This document shows, piece after piece, positions 50,701 through 62,688 of a stretch of 64,000 bases of DNA (position 1 is its first letter; each line of letters opens with the position of its first letter). The translations under genes and the position numbers were made by a program. The notes beneath the pieces are model-generated. The model had not been told where the DNA came from. It made no database searches and worked only from the letters and a program-made list of their open reading frames with translations. The stretch is from NCBI RefSeq assembly GCF_048544455.1, contig NC_133536.1:38582652-38646651 (forward strand), given 5' to 3'. This DNA is from Silene latifolia (Eukaryota > Streptophyta > Magnoliopsida > Caryophyllales > Caryophyllaceae).

Positions 50701-51047
50701 TGCTTATTAGTCCAAGAGTAGTCACATCCACTAGTGCTTAAATCATCCAGTTGACAATCCCTTATGCAATTGCTGAAGTCAAGAATTTCAGAAGGTTTAG
50801 GTGGGTGAGGGTCAATTCTTTCAGAGCATCCCTCACAAGGTTAAAGTCACCAAGAATTATCCAATTTATAGCAGAAATAGAGATTCCAGTTAGATGGTGC
50901 TAAAGGAGTTCTCTATCCTTAGCAGAGTTACAACCATAAACCATAAAAATATCCATCTTATGATTGGTAGCATTATGAACTATAGTACAATGGATACACT
51001 GCATAAGGATAACAGTAAGATGGTGCCAAAGGAGTTCTCCATCTATT
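47768..51047 (-). mobile_element. 5'-truncated L1-like LINE
   Basis: A T run at 47768-47779 is the poly(A) tail of a minus-strand element. Upstream, in decayed frames, are zf-RVT (48616-48134, NSTVIPRHSFIAALV, CILC), RT (GEGGLRQGDPLSPYLF and the catalytic FADDLM at 49381-48863; earlier RT motifs at 49882-49538), linker (50444-49830) and the endonuclease C-terminal part (about 51040-50450, with ILGDFN intact). ORF1 and the endonuclease start are absent, so the copy is 5' truncated. A second, partly duplicated 5' segment lies at 50890-51047. Different LINE lineage from the one at 25629-31672. Confidence 0.9.
48863..49882 (-). pseudogene. LINE reverse transcriptase core, broken
   Basis: Two open stretches: 49882-49538 with FRPIACCTIFYKTISKVL and EQGVFVEGRNIFENI, and 49381-48863 with GGLRQGDPLSPYLFVLAMEI and the catalytic FADDLMIF. 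The intervening catalytic KxDIxKAFDxV region (near 49500) is interrupted by stops. Not functional. Confidence 0.9.
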
Positions 51048-51289
51048 GTTATATCACGCATCTAGTTTTAGTCGTTATGCTCCTTTTTTTCATCAATTTC
51101 CCGTTTTGCCCTTCTTTTACGGAGTAATATTTTAGTTTGTGTTTGGTGTTTAGATTAATTAGTGTAAGACCTAGTAAAACTAACTTGACTTGAATGATCC
51201 GTTTCAATAACCCAACATATATCAACACACACCCAAATAGATGACCTGAATTTAAAGGGCAACTCAAATTGTCCATACCCTATTCAAAC

Positions 51290-51470
51290 TTGAATGTTTA
51301 TTGTCCCATAAACTTGAAAACAACTTCATTAGCCTCGGATAAACTCAAATTGTCGCATAAACTCAAAAAAACAACTTCATTAGCCTCGGATAAACTCTCA
51401 AATTGTCGCATAAAAAAATTGTCGCATAAACTCAAAAACAACTTGAATGTTTATTGTCGCATAAACTCAC
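51290..51470. repeat. Short tandem repeats TTGTCGCATAAACTCAAA
   Basis: Three to five imperfect copies of TTGTCGCATAAACTCAAAAA and of ACAACTTCATTAGCCTCGGA alternate. No coding content. The rest of 51048-52103 shows no gene beyond the expected 3' UTR of the gene to its right. Confidence 0.7.
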
Positions 51471-52103
51471 ATTATTGTTCTCACCCTTTATGTAAGTATG
51501 TAACTAGCTATCTTGTACCTTACAATTATATTAGACAAAACCAACTTGCTTTTTGTCTTTTGGCAAAAATTTTGGAATGACAATTATACGGTAGCATTGT
51601 CCTAATACTCATTAGCCGCGCTATTTACCAGAGTATTTGAGACGATTACGGAGTGAAACTTTTCTATACAATACTTCCACGCTACAAGGACAGGCTGCAT
51701 GCCAAATGCCGTAGTGTTGTCAAGCCAGAATGTATAATACATAATGCATTGATCGCCGAATTTCTAGAGCTTTAACAGGAATGATTCTTAACCATAAGGA
51801 ATACAAGCAAAAAATTTGATAAGCAAAAACGGAAATTATGGTATTCAAGACTCTTTGTTCTCTATTTTCACGTGGCGAATAACTTCTGAAGACAGTGGTC
51901 ATCAGGATACTTCGGTAATTTTGAAAAATTAATAAGGAAAGTAAAGAAAGGATAAGAAGAAAACGGAAGGAATATTTAAAGGGCAAGAGGGATGAACAAA
52001 TAATTACAGAGGCGGTGCTAAATCAACTCATACATTCGCGGACAACAAAATCGTTCAAAGGCCTCATGAACTTGGGAATCTGATTAATTGGCATCAGAGA
52101 CAT

Positions 52104-55100
52104 CTACTGTGTGTTTCCTTGGAGGGCCTGCACAATTTCGTCAGTTCTCGATTGTATGCCTTTGAGGTATTCTGTGAGAATACGCTGTTGGTAAGATCCT
52201 CCTTCCTGAGAGCGAACACAAAGAATAACTCAAGAAGCGTCTTTGAAGTAGGTAAAACTGTAAGAGAATGACATACAGGACACAGTTGTATGAAGAATGT
52301 TTATTCCTTACTGTTCGGATCAACACTCGCTCTATTCGTTTCTTGATCACAGAATTGAATTCTTCAGGCGTAACTTCTCCCTTGGCAATTGTCAGGCCAT
52401 TGATCAACAGTGTATTCCATTCATTTTCTGGAGCTGCATTTGTAAAATTGTAATGTTCATTTATGAAATACATAATAGAGGAAAGCAGAAAAAACATAAG
52501 AAAATATACGAGGGAAACTGAAACATCAGGGCACCAAGATGAAATTAGCCCAACCGTAGGTAACCAAAGGGGAAAAAACCAGTGATAGGGATCTATGTAG
52601 ATGAAAAAAGAGAGTACCTGAAATAATCGACTCAAGCAACTGCTCTGCTTTCAAAATTTCATTCCCTGTGCACATCACATTCGCAGATCAGATCTCACTA
52701 TAGGGACTTTAGGCAGACCCCAAAAAATCAGCTGAACTTGAAGGGTTCTAGAATGCTGAATAGTCCCAAAACAGTTGAGCAATATATTTAAGCTGAAGGG
52801 ATTCTGGCCACTTCTCTATGACAAAAAGATATACTCGAAAGCAACAGATGTTAACAGGAAATTCCAATTTAGAGATATGAAAGCCAAAACTGCAGTCATC
52901 TAAGAATAAGAGAAGAAGAGTCCATATATAGCTCACTAATGCATGGTTTGGGGTTGGGTCGGCCGATTCTCAAACAGTCTTAACTGAATTGTCCATACTG
53001 TAAAGAAGAAACAGTCTTTAGAATTGAATCCAGAACCATTCTGCAAATCCGAATTTATTCCCTAATCAAATCGGAAACTGAACCATGCAGCACTGATCTA
53101 GCAAGGAGCAACTAATAAAGTAGTTCGAGTACACCAGGCCAATCCACTGAGAGATGAACTAATGGAAAGGTTTCGTATAAAGTTTAGATGTGTTAGTAAA
53201 CAAAAGGATGGGATGTATAAATTGATGGCCGGTGTCTTTCAGATGAGTTTGATTGTCCTGTCATCCATCATTAATTTCCGAGGTGTAGGTTTATACCTTT
53301 CTTGGCGTAACTACGTTTTGAAAGGACTCTTGACGCATAGAATTGCAAGACTTTTTGCAACATAGCCACGAGGCCTGGTTTATCCACATCTTCTTTTGCC
53401 TGCAAAAAGAAAGATGGACTAGCACATTATTTCTCCTTTTTACCGATTGTTGTCTTTTTAATACACTCCATCCATCTCAATCATTTATTTACCTTTTTAA
53501 TTCTTTGGGAGGAGTATATTAATCAAATGTAAACAAACGTTTGGGACGGAGGGAGTAGTAAAACAAGAGGTAATATCATTTGGATGCCCCCAAACACATA
53601 AAGAAGCACTTGGGTCCCTACGATAAATTTCATGAAATTTGGACTTCAATAACACCATGTCACCACATAAGGAATCCCTTCCACCGTTAGTATCTACAAG
53701 ACCACACCATAACCAATTGACACATATTGCGTCTTACGGCTATGGTACAGTGCAAGAGCATTTAACACAGAACACGTAAAAGAAAAGATACTCACTTGCC
53801 GTAGTTGTGCATTGACTTCTGAGAGGAAACCTTCATCAAGATATCCTTCTTGCTCTCTATGAATAAGCTCCTGCAGTAAATAACTTGATTAATTTTACTA
53901 ATAGCTGCAGATCAGGTAGAATAAGTTATCAGAAATCTCAACTAGCTTTTCTAACCAAGACGAAACATAGTGACAACCGCACTAATTCTGATAGAGGACG
54001 TCAACCAAATATATATGGTTGATCATGCACAATTTACATTGAAAAGCAACTAGCAGTGAAGTGTAGGATAAGAGGAAACCAATTGACAAAATTCACACAT
54101 GAAAACACGAACTATTTTATCAGAGATGAGAATACCAGATAGACTTGCCTGTTCCATTCGACTAAGAGCTTGAGGATCTCTCGGTGGCCAGGTAATTTCC
54201 TCTTCATCACCCACCACATGTTTGAGAATTGACTTTAGAACATCAGTGGCTGACTCAATTTTCTCCTACATTAAAAGTTGTGATCAACATTGTTTGCAAA
54301 TAACAGGTAGAAGTGCAGGGATTAAATAGCAGTCATAAACATATGAGTGAGGATGGAGAAATAAAACTGGTACCTTGGTTTTATGAACAAGACGGTCCAC
54401 TGTGCTCATCAGCGTTGCTGCTAGTTCCTCATAATCTTTCTAAATATGATCAACAAAATATTTGAGAAGAAAAATAAGCTTGTATGTCCAAAACGTACTA
54501 TCACTTGTGGAAAAAAAAATCATCAAAATCATGTATAAAAAACCATGCTTTATCATCCTCCGATTTGCAGGTCTCAGTCCTTGCAGCAAGACGAATCCAG
54601 AAACCCTCGTTGAAAGCAAGAACATTCTCAGCAACTAGCTGAGGAAGCTGTTAAATTTAAAAGTAAATCAAATTTAGTCACAAGAAAATTTGATCAGTGA
54701 AACCTGAAATAAAGATCCACTCATCTAAACACAGAACAGTGAGTAAATATCACTCATGTCGAAAACAAAGTTAAAGCCACGAAAAATCAAATCCTTTTCA
54801 AAATGTGCATTGTCAAGTGTCTGTGTAAATAAAATGCAACACCTTGATTGAACTTGTCCAATTTTTCAAATCCTTAAGCTTGAAAAGTGCTTTAAGAAGG
54901 GCACCACGAAAAAATCAAATCCTTAAGCTTGAAAAGTGCTTTAGAAACAGCCCTTATATCAATTGATCCCTTTATAAGTGAACAATGAGTAGTAGTCACA
55001 ACCCCATTTCCTTTTTAACATTATTTAAATCGGTTGTGAGCGTCGTCATAACTTGTGGCTGTCACAAGTATGAATTTGTGTAGAATATATTACAATTCAT

Positions 55101-56240
55101 AATCGGTTGCATTACAATATCCAATGGAGCCAAAGACTCATTATTATTTGGGTCTTGATTATGATGGTATAAAGCAAATTGGTACACACTATGGATCTTT
55201 CTTTTTTCTTAGTTGTAAAGTAGTAGTCATTCGACGCAATTCATGATGCAGTTTTCATTTTGGATCATTCGGAAACATCCTCTCTTTGTTAGCAATGCAG
55301 GGGTGAGACTATGTACATCTAAACATCCCTATTTAGCCATATGTTGAAGCCCTTGATACAGTAGGATAATGTCGTCGTTATTGTTGCATAAATTAGGGTC
55401 ATAGGACTAGTTTTCAGTTCGAAGTGGAGTCTCAGTTCTCGAACCTAAGACAATGCTAGTGCTAGACTCCTAATAGAGGTAGTAACAAAGTTTAAGGAGC
55501 TTGAGGCTATATGGAGTACAGCAAACTAAAGATTATGTGACGAGCAAGGCTCACTTTGTTAGGGTTGGCATCTCTTAAAGTATCGATAAGCCTATCAACT
55601 TCAACCGTCTTCTTGAATGCTTCCTCGGCATCTCGACTGACTGCACATACCAAATTTCTCCTGTTTAATATACCCAAACAACACCTTTTACGGTTTTACC
55701 ATGAAATGCTCACCCATCCAGTAATCAAAACTTCAATTTTCTTAATCAAAGCATACATAAACTACTGGTGCTTAAACTAACAGACATGAAGCAATAAAAC
55801 TGCAATTGAAATCGACGAAATTTGGCAATTCGTAATCACTAATAACAACATAAATATTCAAATAAGACCGCTATATGCCATGAGCAACAATGTATAAAAA
55901 GTGAATGAAAATAGCACCTGGGTTTCAATAAGAGAGAACATTGCTTCAGATTATTCAAGTTGAAAAGTCCATTTTTGCAAGTTTGTTTCAATGCACTCTG
56001 AAATTCCCCGGGAAAATAAAAAAAATCAGCAAGTCTTCCTTGTGACGGTCACATGCTTGTGACATCTCACAACCCCTTTTGTTTTTTATCGTTATTTAAA
56101 TCGGTTATGAGACGTCACAAGCTTGAAAGAAGATTGACAGAATAGAAAGTGCAGAGAGTGAGAACCTTATCATGGAGTGAAGAATGTGATGAGTAAGTGC
56201 GGGAGGAGCATGGCGTTATCACTGCAATGGAGGAAGCCAT
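52104..56240 (-). CDS. Predicted plastid-targeted plant protein of unknown function, 11 coding exons
   Basis: Minus-strand exons 56240-56166, 55997-55918, 55636-55555, 54647-54549, 54439-54374, 54265-54149, 53870-53796, 53399-53297, 52665-52618, 52433-52312 and 52205-52104 join in phase to 322 residues. The N-terminus (MASSIAVITPCSSRTYSSHS) looks like a chloroplast transit peptide. The rest is alpha-helical and charged, with segments ITWPPRDPQALSRMEQ, SEVNAQLRQAKEDVDKPGL, QFYASRVLSKRSYAKKGNE and KKRIERVLIRTEGGSYQQRI. I recall similar conserved plant proteins but not a named function, and I see no enzyme motif. Two introns (after 54549 and 54149) appear to use GC instead of GT donors; the second, AG/GCAAGT, is a textbook GC site. 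The gene is intact. Confidence 0.85.
53464..53555. mobile_element. Stowaway MITE in an intron
   Basis: 92 bp with ends CACTCCATCCATCTC and GGGACGGAGGGAG (CTCCCTCCGTCCC type) and TA on both sides (53462-53463, 53556-53557). It lies in the intron between exons 7 and 8 of the unknown-function gene. Confidence 0.85.
55127..55330 (+). repeat. SINE-like dispersed repeat (copy 2) in an intron
   Basis: Homologous to 32347-32545: shared GATTATGATGGTATAAAGCAAA, TTCGGAAACATCCTCT and GTACAT blocks. It lies in intron 3 of the minus-strand gene, in antisense orientation to it. Confidence 0.6.
56056..56121. repeat. 66-bp fold-back sequence in intron 1
   Basis: The arm CTTGTGACATCTCACAACC (56056-56074) pairs with GGTTATGAGACGTCACAAG (56103-56121) with two mismatches. 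A related but decayed copy lies at 54993-55065 in intron 3 of the same gene. Confidence 0.8.
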
Positions 56241-56608
56241 GTTTGTGAAAGAGAGATGATTAACCAGAAATTTTGGATGGTGGAAATTTGCACTACTACT
56301 TTGGATATCTGGGCTTTCACGTACTTAGTTACTTACCATTGTAGTAACAGTTAATTGGGCTGGAGCTAGTTTTTATTTACAGACTCGGCAAAATTGACCG
56401 ACCCGTACCCAATTTGTATCAGAATAGAGGATACGAATTTGACATGCAATTCAAATTGATCCGACCCAAATGTTGTTGATGTATAATGGTCATTATCTCT
56501 AAGACTCTAACTAACTTGATAACACTCTGACACGACCTCGAAATGATCTGGACTGTGATAGGAAATCTGTGAAAAGATTAAATATTTGTTAATTTATTTT
56601 TAAGAATA
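56241..56608. other. Upstream region of the unknown-function gene
   Basis: The presumed promoter of the minus-strand gene starting at 56240. No coding sequence and no specific regulatory box can be supported. It ends at a Helitron 3' terminus. Confidence 0.4.
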
Positions 56609-56640
56609 CTAGTTGGAATGCCGCGTGCGTAGGCATCCAA
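56609..56640 (-). mobile_element. Helitron 3' terminus, minus strand
   Basis: Read on the minus strand: hairpin TTGGATGCC-TACGCACGC-GGCATTCCAA, then CTAG ending at 56609, next base T. The element would extend rightward from here. Its 5' TC end was not located. Confidence 0.6.
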
Positions 56641-56913
56641 CTCTTGATTTTTTCGCGAAATTGTAAAACGATTCAAAGACATATAAAATGAACATATGTC
56701 TTATTCAAACAAAATTTGCAATATACAAAATACATGCATTGTACATTCGGGGTTATGCTTCTATTTACACAACAGTTTCATGTGAAATATGTTATCCATT
56801 ACCGTCGTTGCACGACAATAATCTTTCAACTGTTTCCGAAACTATTTGAAGCATTGGCTTTAATGTATCTATGTTCCAATACGTGTTACTTATGTTTCAA
56901 TTGTTCTTAGTCG

Positions 56914-57546
56914 TAGGGCTGAGCAAAACCGGATATCGGATCCGGATTTCAAAACCGGATCGGATATCCGAATGTAAAATTTTCATTTTTCTTGTTTCAC
57001 ATCCGATCCGAATAATTCGGATATCCGAAAATCTGGAATCCTAAAATTCAGAGATTCAAATTTCGGAATCCGGATTCGATCCGGATTTAAATGCACAGTA
57101 AAAATTCCACTGAGGCTGGTGGTATTTAACTATTGGCAGGCTAAAACTAAAGGTAATTTTGGTCCATTTCGCATTTTGCAACCCACTAAAAAAGGTAACG
57201 TCTTCGATTGCGTAAATTACAAGTCTCGATCGCATAAACTATAAGTATTAATTGCATAAATTACAAGTCTTTATTATAAATTTCAAAATAGTCTAAAACC
57301 GCATAAACTAAACATAAAGTTTTCCTTTTATATATATATATATATATATATATAAATTTTTAAAATTCGGATCGGATTCGGATATCCGGTTTTAAGAAAA
57401 TCACAATCCGCATCCGATCCAGTTTATTCGGAAAAAATCGGATCGGATATCCAATTTAAATGGTATCCATATATTCAGATTTTTTTCCCGGATTTCGTAT
57501 CGGATTCGGAAAAAATATCGGATCGGATATTTTTTGCTCAGCCCTA
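56914..57546. mobile_element. hAT-like fold-back element with 8-bp target duplication
   Basis: Ends TAGGGCTGAGCAAAA and TTTTTTGCTCAGCCCTA are inverted repeats. Flanks CTTAGTCG (56906-56913) and CTTAGTCA (57547-57554) are an 8-bp target-site duplication with one mismatch. Subterminal zones are built from GGATCGGATATCCG-type repeats in both orientations. No transposase; 633 bp. A short TA tract (57331-57352) sits inside. Confidence 0.88.
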
Positions 57547-57565
57547 CTTAGTCATAGTAATTTAA

Positions 57566-57976
57566 GGTTCTGTTTGACATGCCTTTTCAGGTACCTGTTT
57601 TGACTAAAGTAACTTTTTTGTCAAAAATTTTAGGTAGCTTATTATTTTGATAGTTTTTCATTAGTAACTTATTAGCCAAATAAACTACCTGAAATGAAAT
57701 GCTACATATGGTAGCATTTTAGATTTCAGGTACCTTATTCTATGTTATATTACTTTTTTACCCCTTCAATCCATAATATAGTAAATAATTATTTTATCCT
57801 TTTATGTCATTTCACCAAAATAAGCTACCTTTACAGTTAGTTTGTCAAACATTGTTTTATATAATCAGTCAGCTTATCAGCTTCTAATTTTCAACTACCT
57901 TATCAGTTACATTTTCAGGTTTCAGTTAGTTTTTTACTTTTAAGGTACCTTTTCAGCTCGTTTTACCAAACAGAGC
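57566..57976. mobile_element. MITE-like element with GGYTCTGTTTGRYA ends
   Basis: The left end GGTTCTGTTTGACA and the reverse complement of the right end GGCTCTGTTTGGTA form a TIR of about 14 bp. The interior has repeated GGTACCTG/CAGGTACC-like and AGTTTTTCA motifs in both orientations. No coding capacity and no clear target duplication. It starts only about 20 bp from the hAT-like element. Confidence 0.7.
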
Positions 57977-59372
57977 CTAAGTTCAGAACATCAAGTTTAT
58001 ATGTCTTGCAAATAAATTGTAAGCTTTGCGAGCAAAGTTCTTTTGTATCGGGCATAAACTTAGAAGATGTTCCAATAACGTCACACATTTAGAGGTATTT
58101 CCAGTTTCATGTGTTTAAAGTTTAAACCTATGCCCTAAACTCATCATTTAACTTGTACATAGATTCCAATTGGTAGTTTGATTTGCTTAAGACATCATTC
58201 AATATAATTGTGAGGTTAACCTCTAAAAAACAACGAGACGTATTCATTGAGTCTGAAATAGAAAATTTTCAGTAATTTCGAAAGGAAATTTTTTTACACA
58301 TATTTATATAGCAAAAATGAACCTATAGTTTAAGAGACATACCATTAAGAGTAGATCACAAAATATACCAAGTATACTTCATATGAAAGCTACACTACCA
58401 TATACAGAGTATATATTAGTAAAAACAAAAGGTATATCTAATGCATACATGTGGCAAATACTTGTGCATACATGTGGCAAATACTTGTAGTCGGATAGAC
58501 ATATGATTTCCATATCAATTTACTTATTATTTAGTGAACACATACTTGATTTTATCAGACTTATTGTATCCTTATTTTTTGTGAGCCATTTATGTTTCCT
58601 TTTATACAAAAGTCCTACGAAGTAATTTTCTACAACCTTATAACACACACAAATAGGGCATGTTGATAATATAATCATCTTCATCGCTTATACTTAACAT
58701 ATATATAATTTATCTTCATAAATCTAAGTTAACAACTTTGTCGAAATATACTGGTCATCATTTCTATAGCTGATTTTTTTAAACACTTTACATAAGAGTG
58801 CACCACTAAATGCATTTTATAAGTACAAAGGTACATGCGATTATATAGCACACTCGTAACATGGAAAATTCGACACAATTGACATATGTATTATATAAAC
58901 GGTAAAAGAACTTTTTATTTTGATCAGAAAAAAAGCTGAGTGACTTTTTGATGACCTGATGACGAATATAGTATCAAAGCATGATCAAATTCCTTGTGAA
59001 GATATTTGAAAGAAGAAACTCTCACTCAATTTTTCATTCCTTCCCTCAAAATACATTTGTAAACACAAACACTCACAAGTCACAACCTACACTCTAAGAG
59101 CCAAATCATGTCTATACATATAACTATTAGCAATGAAGAATTTGAGCAAAAAAAAAAAAAACATTTCGTTCAAGCACGATCTCTCTTCGCCACAAGAAGA
59201 CCCTCACCTCTTATCAGGTAAGATTTAAAGTGGTCAACCAATCAGAAGTAAAAAAAAGCATCCTATTATTAAATTTCAAGTTCAATTACAATGATTTCTT
59301 AACAACACGCAACATACCTCACGAGTAAAACAACTTCATGTTTATTTAGTATGATTTCTTTCAGGGGTTTCT
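57977..59372. other. AT-rich intergenic sequence
   Basis: No gene seen. A 22-bp direct repeat, CATACATGTGGCAAATACTT plus GT, occurs twice in tandem near 58444-58490. The sequence ends where a Gypsy LTR begins. Confidence 0.5.
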
Positions 59373-60716
59373 TGTAATACCCGTTCTTTTAGGGACCCGT
59401 TGACCAACGCTGACCGACCTTTGGGGGCAGACAATAGCCCTTAGTGATGCGTGCCGGAGTTACCTTGTTCCTTGATTGCCTTTAGAAGTGAGTGGTACTC
59501 TATAGAGTAGAGGCTACTCGATCGAGTAGCTTGGGTACTCGGTCGAGTTAGGGCCACTCGATTGAGTAAGTGGGTTACTCGATCGAGTAGCGTCTTTTCA
59601 GCGAGGGTTTATAATCGTGTTTCGAGAAATCGTAAATCATTTCCGCCTCCTTCCTTCAGACCTAGATGTCACCTCCGTCCTTTCCCTTCACCTTAATTCC
59701 TTCCATGGGAGCCTTTGAGGATGCTAGTGCCTTGTGGATGGGTTGCTTGAGTCGGGTAGCGGTCTTAACGCCGATCTAGGATGCGTAGGTATGTCATCCT
59801 CATCATCTTTGTCTTTGTTGTTCCTTGTAGGGTTGTGTTGGTAGTAATAGGCTTGTATACTATTTGTATAGGGATTGCTTGCTTGGTTGATGTCGTATGG
59901 TTAATCGAGGAATCGCTGCTTTTGGTTAAAGGTAGGTTCGCCTACTCAGTCTCTGTTGGTTGTTTAGAGTGTCGGTTGTTGTTATTGATTGTTGTTGTCG
60001 TTGCTGTGGTTGTTGTTGTTGTCGTTGCTGTGGTTGTTGTTGTTGTCATTGTGGTTGTTGTTGTTGTGATACAGCTGTTTGTGACTGATTGTCTGTGGTT
60101 CTCGAGGTGCGTCCTCGGCTGAGTGGAGTCACTTGCGGGAGTGGCTTCACGCCCTAGTTTCGCCCTCCGTGGAACCCGCCATGGGAGGGGATGTGTACAT
60201 TAATGGGACATGGTTTATCGCTCGGTATGATGAGCGGGGATTTGGTGGGTACGGCTGCGGTCCCCCACTGGCAGGGCTGGTTCAGTGGACAGTCGGGGAC
60301 GGAGATTGGTTGGAGTGGTTGTGATTGTGTGTGTGTGTTTGATTGTGTTTGTAGTATGTTGATGATTGATTGTTGTATCTTGCCTCAGTTACTGACCTTG
60401 TGTGGTTGTCTTGTTTGTCTTGTGTGTCTGCCGTGATCCCTTATGGTGAGCAGTCCGTATTAGCAGGTGTTGTCTTGGATGGTTGCTGGAGTCCTGCCTG
60501 GGATGAGTCCTCACGAGTTATGACAGTAGTATATAGTTGATGAGTTGTATCTTTATTTAGTAGCTTGGCTGTAACACTTGTAAAATAACTGTAATTGTTC
60601 TTCTATCGACTTTTGATGATTACTTGCCTCGGGTAACCGAGATGGTGATGCCCTTATATGCTAAGGAAGGTCTGGTTAAGGCTCCTCGGTATATGGGGGT
60701 GTCACAAAGTGGTATC
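59373..60716 (+). repeat. Gypsy 5' LTR with CTCGATCGAGTA array and GTT minisatellite
   Basis: 1,344 bp. Near the 5' side (59505-59592) it has five CTCGATCGAG-type palindromes, each flanked by TA. At 59980-60070 there is a tandem array of about 27 bp, GTTGTTGTTGTCGTTGCTGT type, which makes a spurious poly-Val ORF. Confidence 0.85.
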
Positions 60717-60719
60717 AGA

Positions 60720-60731
60720 GCGACGATAATG
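60720..60731 (+). promoter_or_regulatory. Gypsy primer binding site (initiator tRNA-Met type)
   Basis: TGGTATCAGAGC, three bases after the LTR. Classical Athila elements are thought to use other tRNAs, so this site is unexpected next to an ATHILA-like ORF. Confidence 0.85.
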
Positions 60732-61714
60732 GAACCTGTAACAAATGGATCTAATGAACGTAGTGAGCCTAATAAAATGGACCTGGTGTATGTATAATGG
60801 GAGCCCCAGACGATGCTAGATTTTGGGTGAGTAGACGCCCTCATTTCAAAATCTTGACCCCATTGTGCTTAAGCCAGTCACTGGGTATGGGAATGTTGAG
60901 TCGGCAACTATGTACCTTATGTGTATGGTGATTATGTTGGAATTGGTTGTGGTCGAGTCTCTGTTGAAGTTAGCATGTGCGTAATAGTTAAGTTAGAATC
61001 ATGCATGGTAAAGTTTTGATGGAGTTAGTATGTGTGTGTGAAGATAATGAGGAACGTGAAAGGTTTTATACGATAGAAGTATGTGACAAGAGTAAAAATG
61101 TGTGATGCGATATGAAATGTGGTAATGACTGTGTTTGTTTGAAGTCGTTAGTCATGATAGTGTCTATACGGATCTATAAGTTTTATAATAGTGCTAATGA
61201 TGATAGTTAAAGAGTTGTAGAATTGTAATGAGAAGTACCAAATGTTAATGGATGAATGTGATACATGTATGGCTGAAAGCTTCCGCATGTGATGTGATTA
61301 ATTTGAGTAGATTAGTTGCTTAGGTTGAAGCATAATCAGGTTGCTAGTACACTTGAATGATGCCTGTAAAATTAATGTTAAATGAGTGATTAGAGTAATG
61401 TGATTTTAGGTTTATTAGCGGAGTAGTAGATAAAGGTTTAACTATGAGATAATGCATTAGATGTATACATAAACGAGTTAATAATGTGGTAAACAATGTG
61501 GTGTGGAGTTCGCCGTAGAATGATATGATATGAATCTTAGTTGGTGAAACCGTTACGATACAATTGAGTAGTAGTGGAATAATGTGAATGAATATAATAA
61601 CCAGTGACGACTTCCGAACTTGGTTTGGAATCGACACGTGATGCTGTTTTGCAGGAATCTTCAGTTAATCTTGTAATTCCGACCGTGTACCCAATCTTAC
61701 TTGACCGAGTATGA

Positions 61715-61870
61715 GTGCCTACTAGACCGAGTAGACCTCACTCGATCTAGTTAGGAAGCTATGACGTCGAAGATGTAGGAATTCCCTATGGAAAACCGAC
61801 CGAATAGCCCCTACTCGATCGAGTAGAGGGCACTCGATCGAGTACCCAATATACTCGATCGAGTAAGCTA
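61715..61870. repeat. CTCGATCGAGTA palindromes in Gypsy leader
   Basis: About six copies of ACTCGATCGAGTA or decayed forms (ACTTGACCGAGTA, CTAGACCGAGTA) in the untranslated leader, about 800-900 bp before the first ORF. This is the fourth site of this motif in the window. Confidence 0.85.
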
Positions 61871-62688
61871 CAGTACCCGGGTGGTTGCGGAATTCTTATA
61901 CTCTTTTCCCATCTTTCTTCTCTTCATTCTAATTCATTCATAAACCCTAATACCTTCATATCTGTCATCTTGCTCTCAAATCTTGTGCTTGTGGTGATTT
62001 ATTTGGTGATTTCCTTTGCTTATAATTGTTCTTTCACTTTCTATTTGATCAAGGTATGAATTTTCTTCCTATTTTAATGTTTTCATCAATTAGAAACAAT
62101 TAGGATGATAGAAAACTCTTAAAATTCGATTTATATGTGAGAAAATTTGCTTGTAATTGTTGTAATATGATCTAGATGCTTCACTTTTATGATTATTGTT
62201 GTTTATAATACAAAACTCAAATAGAAATTGCATATATTGGTGACTAAATTTTCTAGGGTTTGAGAAATTGAATTGATTTTTGGTTGTCTTTTACATGTTG
62301 AAGGATGAAATCTGAGTAGTGTATGTTGTACATATCATGTGGGAAGTTGATTTTTGTGATTTTCACCTCAAAATTTGTCTTAAAACTCCGTCTTAAAAGT
62401 GCCCCAAACTGAAATTCGTCTCATGTAATTGCAAAATTGGATGGTATATGAGTATGTTTTGAAGGTATGAGTCTTAAAAGTAGTAGTGGTCGAGTTAATT
62501 CATAATAACTATGTTAAATTTTCACAGCTGTGAAGACCGTCTGAACTTTGAAAATTGGAATTTTTACTTGTCAATTGGGAATTGTTGGTGAAGGTGTGTA
62601 CTTAGATGATCCTTTCATGAGCAAATATGTGTCCTTTGTATGTTTTGGTACATATATGCGGTGTATTTAAATTATATGTTGAAACAGA

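Noticed and set aside
59781-60122. ORF of 113 codons ending in a poly-Val stretch
   Set aside because: It lies in the Gypsy LTR and comes from a GTTGTTGTC minisatellite.
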